Assembly: GCF_003339775.1 (NCBI RefSeq) | Contig: NZ_CP031088.1 | Coordinates: 62,001 to 126,000 of the forward strand | DNA from: Spiroplasma phoeniceum P40 | Lineage (GTDB): Bacteria; Bacillota_I; Bacilli_A; Mycoplasmatales; Mycoplasmataceae | Direction: 5' to 3' | DNA length: 64,000 bases | Shown here: positions 47,274 through 58,194 of the stretch, in pieces | Numbering within the stretch: position 1 is the first letter of the stretch | Layout: every line of letters begins with the position of its first letter | Position numbers and translations under genes: made by a program | The notes under the pieces: model-generated | Told to the model about the DNA's origin: nothing | Seen by the model: only the letters and a program-made list of their open reading frames with translations | Databases searched by the model: none

Positions 47274-47558
47274 GTAGTTAAAACAGGTTGCATAAAGACT
47301 AATTAGTTATTAATATGGTCCAATCTTAGTAATTAATTATGTTTTTAATTATATGTTTCCTTTGTAAAAAACTACAAAATGAAACCAACATTGCAAATAA
47401 GCACTCTTTATAATTGTATAATCATTTAACGGTCCAAAATATTACTTTTAAAGTAATTGTTTATAAAATTATTTAATAATAATAACTAATTGCAATGTTG
47501 GTGGAAAAAATCTATATGTTGCCTTTGGGCGTTTTACTGTTAGTAAAACGCTTTTTTT
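47274..47558 (+). ncRNA. unidentified noncoding RNA, about 285 nt
   Basis: Promoter-to-terminator unit with no open frame. Contains a perfect 12-bp long-range stem CCAACATTGCAA (47,385-47,396) with TTGCAATGTTGG (47,490-47,501), inner hairpins UUUGUA-AAAAAC-UACAAA and AUUACUU-UUA-AAGUAAU, and a terminator at the end. I looked for RNase P, tmRNA, SRP, T-box and common riboswitch signatures and saw none. It could be a 6S-like RNA, a Spiroplasma-specific RNA, or a leader for the downstream operon. Confidence 0.5.
47529..47558 (+). terminator. intrinsic terminator
   Basis: GCGTTTTAC-TGTTA-GTAAAACGC followed by seven T. Textbook form, 70 nt before the next gene. Confidence 0.9.
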
Positions 47559-47626
47559 ATAGCAAAATTAACTAGATAAGTTTATAATTATAATAGAGTA
47601 TAAACAACAGAGGGGAATTATTTTAC

Positions 47627-48874
47627 ATGCAAAATGGATTAGAAAAGCAGTTGGAAGATACGTTTAAAAGTTCCGAGCAAGAAATGTTTGATGCTTTATT
47701 AAAAAGTTATTATTTAGATGATGATCAATTAGATTATTTGCATAAACATTATCGACCAATTTTTACTTTTGATGATAATGAAGCATGTATTTGTTTAAGT
47801 AATGAGCAATATGCAAATTGTTGCAAAACGAAGGTATTAAATTCAACTAAAAATCGTGCTCAATATATTTCAATTTTACAAGCAGTAGGGGACTTAACAT
47901 TAAAAGAACAATATATTGAACAAGAAACAAAGCATTATCAACAAGTTTTAAAAAAATGTATTAAACAAAAATGTATTTTACAAGAATGTAATAATAAAGT
48001 TGGTCAGCATAATCTTTATTCGCTTGATATTAGTAAAAATCATTATTATTTAAATCGTTATCATTCTAAACATTTTTTTAAAAATATTAAAACATCTTTT
48101 TTAGATTTAAAATCAACAGAGAAAGTACCTTATTTTTTTAATGTTTTTTGTCAAAAACATTTGAATGAATATCTTCAGTCAAACAAAACGCTTGTACCGC
48201 AGTTAGAAGCATTATTAATGAATATTAACGATAATTTAGTGGATCATCAAGAAGTTTATGAAACATATATTAATTATTATTATAGTTTAAGTGTTGCTGA
48301 ACAAGTGATTTTAACAATTAAACTTCGCCGAATTATGAAATTAGCGTTAGTTTATCAATTAGAATTATCACGTTTATTAAATGATTTAGATAATCAACAA
48401 CATAACTATGTTGTTAAAAAAATAACTTTGCCAAAAGAAATTCATTCAATTGTCTGCAATGATATTCTATTAGCACAATTAACTCCAATCACTTTTCAAG
48501 CAATTAATTCACCGAATAATCCGTTTTTACCAAATAAAATTTTATACACAAGATTAGTTAATAATGCGAAAAAAGGGGAAATTCATTTTATTTATCATAA
48601 AAATAATCGGATTTTAAATACTTACTTTGCTGAATGAGAAGAAAAAAATAAAAATGAAAAACAATGACAAAATTATTTATCAAGTATTATCCTTAATCAA
48701 GGAACCCATTTTTTAATTAAAAAAAAATATTATGATAAACTAAATCAAAAAACAAAAGATTTAATTAATATTTATTATTATAATAGGTTTGAACAACCAC
48801 GAAATTCAGCAGAAGAATTAATGCTCCAAACTTTTATTAATAATTTTAATAATGGCATTAATATTTTAAAATAG
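47627..48874 (+). CDS. 415-aa SEC-C-like motif protein
   Basis: N-terminal half includes ACICLSNEQYANCCKT, a CxCxSxxxYxxCC arrangement like the SEC-C zinc motif of SecA. The rest is helical and Tyr/Asn-rich with no membrane segment. Three TGA Trp codons near the C-terminus. AGAGGGGA site. It is first gene of a four-gene chromosomal operon with membrane proteins. Role unknown; no SecA motor domain. Confidence 0.65.
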
Positions 48875-48887
48875 GAAGTTGATGAAA

Positions 48888-49484
48888 ATGACAATCTTAG
48901 GATGAATTATAATTGGAGTTTTTCTTAGTTTATTATTTATTTTTATTGGTTTTTTAGGATGATTTTATCAAAAAAAACAACAACTTTTTTTTCAAATTTT
49001 TAAACAACTAGAAGTTGAAAATCAAGAATATATTAATAATAATTTATTAAAATTAACTTTGCAAGAAATTAACGTTAAATTTAAATTAGAGCCAGGTGAA
49101 AAAGTATTTAGTAATATTCCTGTTACTGTTTATCTTCAACATAAATTAAAAAATAATCAAACTCATTCCAAATATACAATTCCATTTGAAAATGGAATTA
49201 GTGTTGGTTATGGGCAAGGTAAAAGAATTAAAGAAATGTATCAAATTCCATTTCAAAATGGTCATATGTTTATTACAAACCAAAGAATTTTAATTATAAA
49301 TGAAGACATTACTACAACTTGACCATTAAGTGAAGTTAATAATCTTGAATTAAGTATTTTTCGAATTAATAATATTCTATATCAAGGCTTTTATTTATAT
49401 ACGGAACAAAAACGTTTTATGATTATTGTAAAAGGTTTAGAAACGCCATATCTAATTTATAAGGTGTGAAAGCATGAATCATAA
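48888..49484 (+). CDS. 198-aa membrane-anchored protein
   Basis: MTILGWIIIGVFLSLLFIFI..., one membrane helix, then a domain with MFITNQRILIINED...WPLSEVNNLELS, a GRAM/PH-like strand pattern (TNQRI..., then W.L..V). Start at 48,888 preferred over 48,882 by spacing from AGGAAG. The 3' end overlaps the next gene by 11 nt. Confidence 0.6.
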
Positions 49485-50085
49485 TTATTTAATTGGAATT
49501 ATTTTATTTAGTACTATTTTAGGTGTTGCAATAATTATTGTTGCTATTTTAGCTTTATACCAGCAAAAAAAAATAAAACATTTTAGACAAAAGAAAAATG
49601 AACTACAAAAAATGATTGATAACAATCAAACATTGTTAAATTATAATTTAGTCGTAATTAAAATTAAATATGAATTGCCAAAAAATGAAATTTGTTATTA
49701 TCAAGCACCAATTATTGGCTATGAAATAACAAAACCAAAAGAACTTCAACAAAATATCTACTACTTAACTCAACAAATGAAAGAGCAATATTATATTGAA
49801 TACTTGGATGGTTATTTAAATCTTACTACTAATAATGGTAAGGAAACAATTAATGGAACCATTTATGCTACAAATTACCGCTTAGTTTTTGAGACTAAAG
49901 ATCAAAATCTTATTATTTGATTAAAAGATATTAATTTTGTTTTACCAAGTATTTTTAATCTTAATGGTTTTTATCAAATCGGTTTTTTTATTAGTACTAC
50001 TGAAAAAATTTATCGTTTTATTACAAATGATGTTAAAATATCAATGACAATTTTTAAAACATGACAACAAAATAGGGGAGACTAA
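49474..50085 (+). CDS. 203-aa membrane-anchored protein, paralogue of the preceding
   Basis: MNHNYLIGIILFSTILGVAI..., one membrane helix, then INGTIYATNYRLVFETKDQN...WLKDINFVLP, again the NxRLVF/W.L pattern of a PH-like domain. Paralogous layout to 48,888-49,484. TGA Trp codons. Confidence 0.6.
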
Positions 50086-50092
50086 GTAAACA

Positions 50093-50614
50093 ATGAAAAT
50101 GCATATTATTTTATTTTTTTCATTAATCTTAATGTTAGCTTTATATACTTTTCATACTTTATTTTTTATTCATTATCAAAAACAAAAAGAAAATAATAAG
50201 GAAATTAAAGAATATAAATGAAAAGCAATGATATTTTTTATCTTTATTACCACCTATCTGCTTTTAACTCCACTTAATATTTTTATTATTATTGATTATA
50301 TTTTATTAATGACTTTATCAAATATCTCAAATACATTTGCTTATTTATTTGTAATTATGGCAATTTGTAATTATGGCTTAATTTTAAGTTATTTAATTAT
50401 TCAAACATTAGTTAATAATAGTTTATGAATTAAAGTAAATGATGAAACCATTTTCTTTTTAGATGAAGAAATTATCTTATCGCAAGTGATTGGTATTGAT
50501 ATCAATGGTTTGTTTAATAAAGTTATTTATAAAGTTGATGGAGAAATTGAAAAAAAAGTTATTGTTGGGAAAAAAACATTTGAATTTTTAGAACAAATTA
50601 AATTAACAAATTAA
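50093..50614 (+). CDS. 173-aa four-helix membrane protein
   Basis: MKMHIILFFSLILMLALYTF..., three or four hydrophobic helices, then a short cytoplasmic domain (DETIFFLDEEIILSQVIGID). Last gene of the operon, 7 nt after the previous stop. Function unknown. Confidence 0.6.
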
Positions 50615-50657
50615 AAAGCAATCAACTGGTTTTCCCAACAGGTTGATTGCTTTTTTT
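50614..50657 (+). terminator. operon terminator
   Basis: AAAGCAATCAAC - loop - GTTGATTGCTTTTTTT directly after the last stop codon. Confidence 0.9.
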
Positions 50658-51166
50658 CTGTTTGGGTAACAAAAATAATTATGTTGGCGAAATAAGGATT
50701 TATGTAAATTATTTTTTTATGTTAACTTAAATGTTAACTTAATTAGTTAACTTAATTAATAAAAAGAAAAGATAAGAGATAACCTAAAGGGGAGAGATAG
50801 TAGTAGTGTAATTATAAATCCTTTATATAATTATTCTGTTTACTTTAGAGATTTAGGAAAAATACTTTTCCTTACCCATAGTATACTATTAATATTAAAA
50901 TAATACAATATTTTTTTTATTTTTTAATAAAATAAAATATTTTTCCAAATGTATAATGTACGATGAAGCTCCAAAAAAACAACTCTTGTTAGAGTTGTTT
51001 TTTTATTTGAAATAAAACAACTCCTAAAAGGAGGTAATGATAATTAAACAACAAAACTTAATGCAGAGTGGGACGGTTATTTTAAATAACTAAGTGCTTC
51101 CATAAGAACATGAGTATTAACTCATTCCCACAGCATTAGGTAAAAAGAATTAGGATTAAAAAATCT
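50658..51166. other. intergenic and mobile-element border
   Basis: 50,719-50,757 has three spaced copies of GTTAACTTA. 50,951-51,060 repeats the 35,400-35,500 sequence (hairpin CAACTCTTG/AGAGTTG, then AGGAGGTAATGATAATTAAA), the start of the CxxxxC-protein gene, which breaks off after a few codons. 51,060-51,130 matches 35,100-35,180 reversed. No intact gene. Confidence 0.4.
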
Positions 51167-51346
51167 ATGAAATGTCAAAGAATTAATTGTAATAATAAAA
51201 ATGCTTATTTTGGAAATAATTATATTGAAAAAATTAGTGATAAATTAGAGTGAAATTTAGGTTATAAAAAAGAAATTATATTATGTGAAGAACATTGATT
51301 ACAAACTTATCAATTAGAAAATTTAATTATAAATAAAAAAAATTAG
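51167..51346 (+). CDS. 59-aa C-x4-C...C-x2-H protein
   Basis: MKCQRINCNNKNAYFGNNYI..., ILCEEHWLQ. Same Cys/His spacing as 4,435-4,680 with a divergent body. TGA Trp twice. Confidence 0.5.
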
Positions 51347-51358
51347 GGGAAATATAAA

Positions 51359-51513
51359 ATGTTAAAAAATGAAATTAATTATAAAAATGATTGATTAACA
51401 ATTGAAAAGATAATTCTATTGAAATATTTACATTATCAGAATTATATTTTAATTTTAAAAATACAAGTGAATTAAATAATTTATTACGAGTAAAAATGAT
51501 TAAGGAGGATTAA
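51359..51513 (+). pseudogene. frameshifted small protein
   Basis: MLKNEINYKNDWLTIEK in one frame, NSIEIFTLSELYFNFKNTSE...MIKED in the next. Ends with AGGAGGATTAAATTATG leading to the following gene. Confidence 0.5.
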
Positions 51514-51516
51514 ATT

Positions 51517-51716
51517 ATGACTAAAAAATACTTATTAATAATGATATTTTATCTAAATCATTTTATACATTAGAAGAAGCAAAATTTAAAACCAGTCAAA
51601 CTGACATTGATACTATTTGAGAAAAAAGTGACGAAGATATTAAAAAAGCAATAGATGAAGTTGTAAATAATCCATTATGAAATCAACTATTTAAGAATTT
51701 ATCAAAAAATGATTAA
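51517..51716 (+). pseudogene. frameshifted MxKRYLL-family protein
   Basis: MTKKYLLI then, one base out, NDILSKSFYTLEEAKFKTSQ...WNQLFKNLSKND. Parallels 1,146-1,316 (TKSFYTLKEAK). Confidence 0.65.
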
Positions 51717-51730
51717 AGGAGATAAATAAT

Positions 51731-51868
51731 ATGTGAAAAGATGAAGATGGCAAATTTTATACCGAAGAAGATTTATTTGAAGAAGCATTAGAAGAATGTT
51801 ATTCAGAAGAAAGTGTTTATGACTATATTGAAAAATTAATTATGGAAAAGAATTTGGAGGAATTATAA
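51731..51868 (+). CDS. 45-aa acidic protein (MWKDEDGK family)
   Basis: MWKDEDGKFYTEEDLFEEAL..., intact homologue of 670-807, AAGGAGATAAATAAT leader, one base before the pentapeptide gene. Confidence 0.6.
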
Positions 51869-51869
51869 A

Positions 51870-52058
51870 ATGAAAACATTACAAGATTTAATTAAAGATT
51901 TAACAGGAATTAGTGTTGAAGAAGATAAAATAAATGAATATTTAAAAAACGAACGATTAGATTTACGAGGTGCTGATTTAAAAGGTGCTTATTTATGTGC
52001 CACTAATTTAAAGCATACTTATTCATTTTTCCATAATGTTAGTTATTTACCTTTATAA
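51870..52058 (+). pseudogene. pentapeptide protein N-terminus fused to photolyase flank
   Basis: MKTLQDLIKDLTGISVEEDK, then LDLRGADLKGAYLCATNLK, where the sequence switches to the downstream flank of the photolyase gene (HTYSFFHNVSYLPL, stop). Marks the left border of the 52-57 kb palindrome. Confidence 0.8.
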
Positions 52059-53341
52059 ATTTCTAACGCTTTTTTAACAGACATTTTGTAATCAACAATT
52101 TTATTAATTGTGGGGCGCGGTTTTTTAAAAACTTATTACAATATTTTGCTGTTGGATCATATTTTTTTTGTTGTAACTCAGGATTAAAAATTCGAAAAAA
52201 TGGTTGAGCATCAAATCCCGTCCCTGCTACTCATTGTCATGAGCATTGATTTATAATAGGGTCATAATCTATTAACTGTTGAGCAAAATATTGTTCGCCC
52301 TTACGTCAATCAATTTGTAAATTCTTAACTAAAAACGAAGCACAAACCATTCTTGCTCGATTATGTAATAACCCTGTTTCTTTTAACTCTTTCATTCCAG
52401 CATCAATTAAATCATAACCAGTTTCACCATTTTGCCACTTTTGTAATCATTCTGGATTATTTGTCCAGTCAATTGTTATTTTTTTATTTCAATTTTCACT
52501 AAAAGATCATTGTTGATGTAATTGCGCATTATAAGTTACTTGATAATAAAAATCTCGCCATGCTAATTGGCGCGCAAAAGCGTTATCAAAAACACCAAAT
52601 TTTTCAATGCTTCAAAGATAACATTGTCGAATTGAAATAACACCAAATTTTAAAGCAGTACTAATTTTTGCTGTACTAGTTTCTAAATCAACAAAATCAA
52701 GAGTTTGATGATAGTTTTGATCTAACTGAAAAATTGCTGTTTTAAGTTTTTTCAGCTACTAATGGTAAATTAAAATCACTAGATTTAACATTTGTAATGT
52801 CTTGTAAAATCTCAATATTTTTTAATTGTTGGGGCAAAAAGGATTTAACCTTATAAGGAACAATCTTATTATCGTTAAAATGTCCTTTTAATTTATTTCA
52901 AAATGGTGTAAAAACAGTCAAGGTTATAAAATTAATAAAATATATACAAACCGTGATTATACAACATTTGCTCTTAACCGAAGTAAAGCAATGCGTCAGT
53001 TATCAAAAGAATATAATTTTATTTATCGTGAATTTGATGATTATGTATTAATATAACCATTAACAATAAAAACTACTCAAAATGGATATTTGGTCTAATA
53101 AAAATTTAATTCCGGTTTGTTCATTTTCACTTTTTAGAAAATTAACATGAACCTTTTTGCTTAATTGTTTTAAACAATGAACCATTGCTTGAAAACTACG
53201 AGGTAAAAAATAATTATTTGCTTTTATTTGTTCTTTTGTAAAAATAAATAATAAATAAATTTTATCTTCTTCATTAGCCAACTGAGCAAGACCAAGATTA
53301 TCTTCAATTCTAAAATCACGATGAAAAATAAAAATGTTCAT
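52043..53341 (-). pseudogene. phr: photolyase, inverted decayed duplicate
   Basis: Mirror copy of 55,563-56,858, starting [21 protein letters not shown] central piece of about 165 bp (52,919-53,083) is flipped in place, a frameshift lies near 52,745 (extra T in GTTTTTTCAG), and one Glu codon is TAA. Not functional. Confidence 0.9.
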
Positions 53342-53488
53342 TAATTACAACCACTTTCTAATTTATTTTTTATCATTATACTATAAATATGCTGTCACAT
53401 AAAAAAGGATTAAATTTAATCTAATACACATTTATTCCAATTTAAGTTATAATTATATATAGATATTAAAGAGAAGCGGGGAGTTAGA

Positions 53489-54184
53489 ATGGGAGTACCA
53501 ACATTTTGTCCAATTCATTTAAAAATTCATGAATGTTCAAAAAATAGTAATAAAGCTATTTCAAGAGCAACTGAAAATAAGATTAAAGCAAAAATGAATC
53601 GAATGCTAAATCCAACTAAAACTAGTAATGAACCTATTAAACCAGCAGTAGTTGAAAAGGGAACAATTCAATATATTTTAGAAAATGCTAAAAAAAATAA
53701 TGAAAACATTAAACACAAATTAAAAATTCCAAATGAAGATGGAAAAGCGATTGGTGTTGATGAAAATGATATTAAAGCAAAAATGGCTCGTTTACGTGCT
53801 GCAGTTACTAACCAACAAGAAGTAGGTGAAAGAAATAATAATAATTTATCTTCCCCTACTCGTACTAGTAAAGTTGAACCGACTATTATCTTAACTGCAA
53901 CAGAAATTGAAGCTTTAATTGAAAAAGCTGTTGTTAAAGCAATCGCAAAAGAAAAAAATAATGAAAAGAAAAGGGGAATTAAATCTTTTTTTATTCTCCC
54001 CTTTTCTTTTCATTGTTATGATTGAATATATTTCGTTTGGCTATGTAATAAGTATTTTATTTCTTTTAATTTTTGATCATTTAATAACACATCTTGGTGG
54101 TATTTTTTATTAATTTCCTTAATTAATTTATTTGTTTTTATTTGTTGTAGTATCTGGTTGTTTAATATCTTCATAATCAATTAA
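53489..54184 (+). CDS. MGVPTFC protein, palindrome left arm, 3' end altered
   Basis: Same first 163 residues as 54,921-55,415 (two substitutions), but the terminator loop after KRG is reversed, so instead of a stop the frame reads IKSFFILPFSF and runs on to 54,184 (231 aa, hydrophobic nonsense tail). N-terminal Cys/His (CPIHLKIHEC) suggests metal binding; the rest is helical and charged. Function unknown. Confidence 0.6.
53960..54014. terminator. 18-bp terminator hairpin (left arm)
   Basis: AATGAAAAGAAAAGGGGA - loop - TCTCCCCTTTTCTTTTCATT. The loop orientation is the same as at 54,890-54,944 although the genes run in opposite directions. Confidence 0.8.
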
Positions 54185-54823
54185 GTCATATTCAAAATTT
54201 GTTTCATTACCAATTTGTTTTAATTGATTATGTTCAAAAGTTAGCTAAATCTTTAATCGTATGAATTCCAATTTCTTTTAAACGATGAGTTGCTTGTTTA
54301 CCAATCCCAAATATTTTATTAACCGGTAATGGTTGAACTAAGTCAGTAACATCTTCTGGCCGAATTAACGTAATTCCCATTGGTTTTTTCATATCACTAG
54401 CAATTTTCTAGTGATTTATTATATGAAATACCAATACTATTTGGTAATCCAATATTTTAAATAAATATCAGTTACATCAATATAACACTCATCAATTGAA
54501 GCCACTTCAATTTTATCAGTATAATGCATACTAATAAAATCAAATAATTTTTGCGCAAAATCAACGTATAAACCAAAATCTTGCTTAACAATTTCAAGGT
54601 CCTGGCAAATTTCTTTTTCCTTATATAGCGGCATTGGATTATTAATGCCTAATTGTCGTGCTTCATAATTCGCTGTTGTTACAACTGCTCGCCGTGAAGA
54701 ATTAGCAACAACAAGTGGTTTTCCTTGAAAGTGGGGATTAGCAACTTGATGACAACTAGCAAAAAACTATTCATATCAATATGAAAAATAACTTTCATTC
54801 TTTCTCTCCCCTATTTTAATTAA
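54090..54823 (-). pseudogene. dinB: dinB (DNA polymerase IV) remnant at centre of palindrome A
   Basis: Start at 54,798: MKVIFHIDMNSF, a frameshift at a T6 run (seven T at the 58-kb copy), then LEIVKQDFGLYVDFAQKLFD, SIDECYIDVTDIYL (catalytic Asp-Glu), a deletion, and KPMGITLIRPEDVTDLVQPL, INKIFGIGKQATHRLKEIGI. Y-family motifs are clear but the fingers/palm core is deleted and the frame is broken. Flanks are not part of dinB (54,090-54,160). Confidence 0.85.
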
Positions 54824-54889
54824 CTGATCAAAAATTAGAAGAAATAAAATACTTATTACATAGCCAAACGAAATATATTCAATCATAAT

Positions 54890-54944
54890 AATGAAAAGAA
54901 AAGGGGAATTAAATCTTTTTTTATTCTCCCCTTTTCTTTTCATT
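54890..54944. terminator. 18-bp terminator hairpin (right arm)
   Basis: Same sequence as 53,960-54,014 in the same top-strand orientation; here it follows the natural stop of the minus-strand MGVPTFC gene. Confidence 0.8.
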
Positions 54945-55415
54945 ATTTTTTTCTTTTGCGATTGCTTTAACAACAGCTTTTTCAATTAAAGCTTCAATTT
55001 CTGTTGCAGTTAAGATAATAGTCGGTTCAACTTTACTAGTACGAGTAGGGGAAGATAAATTATTATTATTTCTTTCACCTACTTCTTGTTGGTTAGTAAC
55101 TGCAGCACGTAAACGAGCCATTTTTGCTTTAATATCATTTTCATCAACACCAATCGCTTTTCCATCTTCATTTGGAATTCCTAATTTGTGTTTAATGTTT
55201 TCATTATTTTTTTTAGCATTTTCTAAAATATATTGAATTGTTCCCTTTTCAACTACTGCTGGTTTAATAGGTTCATTACTAGTTTTAGTTGGATTTAGCA
55301 TTCGATTCATTTTTGCTTTAATCTTATTTTCAGTTGCTCTTAAAATAGCTTTATTACTATTTTTTGAACATTCATGAATTTTTAAATGAATTGGACAAAA
55401 TGTTGGTACTCCCAT
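54921..55415 (-). CDS. 164-aa MGVPTFC protein
   Basis: MGVPTFCPIHLKIHECSKNS..., repeated (I/N)KIKAKMxRM-type helices (ENKIKAKMNRML and ENDIKAKMARLR) and a C-terminal ATEIEALIEKAVVKAI, ending KRGE. This copy ends naturally within the hairpin stem and is probably the ancestral form. Divergent from phr, 147 nt apart. No family recognised; charged helices suggest a cytoskeletal or nucleoid-associated protein. Confidence 0.65.
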   Translation of the reverse strand: MGVPTFCPIHLKIHECSKNSNKAILRATENKIKAKMNRMLNPTKTSNEPIKPAVVEKGTIQYILENAKKNNENIKHKLGIPNEDGKAIGVDENDIKAKMARLRAAVTNQQEVGERNNNNLSSPTRTSKVEPTIILTATEIEALIEKAVVKAIAKEKNNEKKRGE

Positions 55416-55562
55416 TCTAACTCCCCGCTTCTCTTTAATATCTATATATAATTATAACTTAAATTGGAATAAATGTGTATTAGATTAAATTTAATCCTTT
55501 TTTATGTGACAGCATATTTATAGTATAATGATAAAAAATAAATTAGAAAGTGGTTGTAATTA

Positions 55563-56858
55563 ATGAACATTTTTATTTTTCATCGTGATTTTAGAATTGA
55601 AGATAATCTTGGTCTTGCTCAGTTGGCTAATGAAGAAGATAAAATTTATTTATTATTTATTTTTACAAAAGAACAAATAAAAGCAAATAATTATTTTTCA
55701 CCTCGTAGTTTTCAAGCAATGGTTCATTGTTTAAAACAATTAAGTAAAAAGGTTCATGTTAATTTTCTAAAAAGTGAAAATGAACAAACCGGAATTAAAT
55801 TTTTATTAGACCAAGGTTATAAAATTAATAAAATATATACAAACCGTGATTATACAACATTTGCTCTTAACCGAAGTAAAGCAATGCGTCAGTTATCAAA
55901 AGAATATAATTTTATTTATCGTGAATTTGATGATTATGTATTAATAGAACCATTAACAATAAAAAGTACTCAAAATGGATATTATACTGTTTTTACACCA
56001 TTTTGAAATAAATTAAAAGGACATTTTAACGATAATAAGATTGTTCCTTATAAGGTTAAATCCTTTTTGCCCCAACAATTAAAAAATATTGAGATTTTAC
56101 AAGACATTACAAATGTTAAATCTAGTGATTTTAATTTACCATTAGTAGCTGAAAAACTTAAAACAGCAATTTTTCAGTTAGATCAAAACTATCATCAAAC
56201 TCGTGATTTTGTTGATTTAGAAACTAGTACAGCAAAAATTAGTACTGCTTTAAAATTTGGTGTTATTTCAATTCGACAATGTTATCTTTGAAGCATTGAA
56301 AAATTTGGTGTTTTTGATAACGCTTTTGCGCGCCAATTAGCATGGCGAGATTTTTATTATCAAGTAACTTATAATGCGCAATTACATCAACAATGATCTT
56401 TTAGTGAAAATTGAAATAAAAAAATAACAATTGACTGGACAAATAATCCAGAATGATTACAAAAGTGGCAAAATGGTGAAACTGGTTATGATTTAATTGA
56501 TGCTGGAATGAAAGAGTTAAAAGAAACAGGGTTATTACATAATCGAGCAAGAATGGTTTGTGCTTCGTTTTTAGTTAAGAATTTACAAATTGATTGACGT
56601 AAGGGCGAACAATATTTTGCTCAACAGTTAATAGATTATGACCCTATTATAAATCAATGCTCATGACAATGAGTAGCAGGGACGGGATTTGATGCTCAAC
56701 CATTTTTTCGAATTTTTAATCCTGAGTTACAACAAAAAAAATATGATCCAACAGCAAAATATTGTAATAAGTTTTTAAAAAACCGCCCCACAATTAATAA
56801 AATTGTTGATTACAAAATGTCTGTTAAAAAAGCGTTAGAAATTTATAAAGGTAAATAA
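55563..56858 (+). CDS. phr: class I CPD photolyase, intact copy
   Basis: 431 aa. N-terminal alpha/beta antenna domain ([12 protein letters not shown]...), FAD-binding signature W-x2-G-x-T-G ([18 protein letters not shown]), [16 protein letters not shown] and [18 protein letters not shown], all typical of photolyase. Uses blue light and FADH- to split pyrimidine dimers. TGA Trp codons throughout. With recA and dinB broken nearby, it is the only intact DNA-repair gene in this strip. Confidence 0.95.
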
Positions 56859-57076
56859 CTAAAATTATGGAAAAATGCTAGCAAAGTTAATATTTTTATT
56901 TTGTATCGTGTATATTCAAGTTCCAAATTTATATCTCTTGTTAATCTGATGATAACATCATTTTTAACAAATGCAACTCTTTTTTTAAAAAAATAAAATA
57001 TTTTATAAATATAACTTAATTTAACCATATTTAAGCACACTAAAAAAATAATTTATTAAATTTTATATTAATAAAT

Positions 57077-57198
57077 TTATTTAATATTCTGTAAAAATAC
57101 CTCCTTAGATGTTTTTCAATTTAAACACGGTTGGAGTTTATCATTTATTACATTATTAACTACTCAATCAATTTGTTTTTGACTAAAATTATTAAAAT
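57077..57198 (-). mobile_element. IS30 transposase 3' fragment
   Basis: Reads DFNNFSQKQIDWVVNNVIND..., then LQPCLNWKTSKEVFLQNIK. The IS distal end (TTTTTTTAGTGTGCTTAAA) is at about 57,028-57,047. Sits exactly between palindromes A and B. Confidence 0.75.
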
Positions 57199-57200
57199 CA

Positions 57201-57287
57201 GCAATAGTTAAAGAACGATTACAAAAAGTTAAAACTTGGGAGATTGAATTAATTGAAGAAACAATTCTTACAAAAGATAACAATTAG
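57201..57287 (+). pseudogene. 3' fragment of the 344-aa protein (arm of palindrome B)
   Basis: AIVKERLQKVKTWEIELIEE then TILTKDNN, matching the C-terminus of 59,836-60,870 in opposite orientation. Confidence 0.85.
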
Positions 57288-57405
57288 AGTAAAAGGAAAA
57301 GAAAAAATATTTTTTAGCACAATAACCTATTAATGTTTACACTTTCAAGTTATAATATAAGGAGTATCAGTTTATTTTATTATTTAATAGTAGAGGATGA
57401 TTACG

Positions 57406-58194
57406 ATGATATTAGGAAATAGTGAAATAGCCTTTATTTTAATTGGATTTTTTATTGCGATTAATATTATTATATTAATTTTTTTAATTTTATCTTACCG
57501 AAATATTTTAGTTCCAATTCCAAATTTAAATAATGCTCCAAGTCAATCAATGATTTCATTAGAAGTAATTGATCGCTATTTAACGAAAAAGAAAATTACT
57601 GGTTTAAAAGTTGTTCGTAAACAGGTCCAAGTTTTAATTACACATTCTTATAAAAAGAAAACATTTTATATTAATGATTTACAATTATTTAATCAGTCTT
57701 ATTTTTTATCAGGGATGGGATTAGATTATGTTTTAGGGCGAACATTTTTTGCAACCCAATTATATTTAAAAAATAAACATGTTCAAACAATGCATTTCTT
57801 ATTATATTTGGCTCCACCATTATTATTGTTATTCTTTCTTATCGTCTCATTATTTACAATTATTTTTATTGCTATTCTAAAAACTAATCCCGCCTTGTTA
57901 GACCATAACAATTTCTTTTACTTTATTAATCGCTATGGAGTCTTAAATTTATTATTAATTTTTATTATTGCAGCATATTTAATTTTATTAAGTTTTAATG
58001 GCCATTTTAAGCAAAATTTAGAAAATTGATATGAAACAGAAATGCGACCATTTGTTAAAAAACAGTTTCCGGAGTTATATGATGATTGAATTATTGCTCG
58101 TAGTTATTCACGGAGTATTCAGTTTACATATATTTTTGGTTATAATTTTATTTTTAAAAAAATTTATAAATATACAGGACCCTTTGGCCTTTAG
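57406..58194 (+). CDS. 262-aa membrane protein (left arm of palindrome B)
   Basis: MILGNSEIAFILIGFFIAIN..., a membrane helix, a soluble segment (ISLEVIDRYLTKKKITGLKV, KTFYINDLQLFNQSYF), then two more helices. Layout recalls YugP-type membrane zinc peptidases, but no HExxH is present. Start chosen by spacing from AGAGG; the frame is open from 57,397. The natural end KYTGPFGL/TAG is at the border of the dinB centre. Duplicate at 58,929. Confidence 0.6.

Noticed and set aside
47274-47558. T-box or RNase P RNA
   Set aside because: No T-box AGGGTGGNACCGCG-like motif and no conserved RNase P core (GAGGAAAGTCC) is present.
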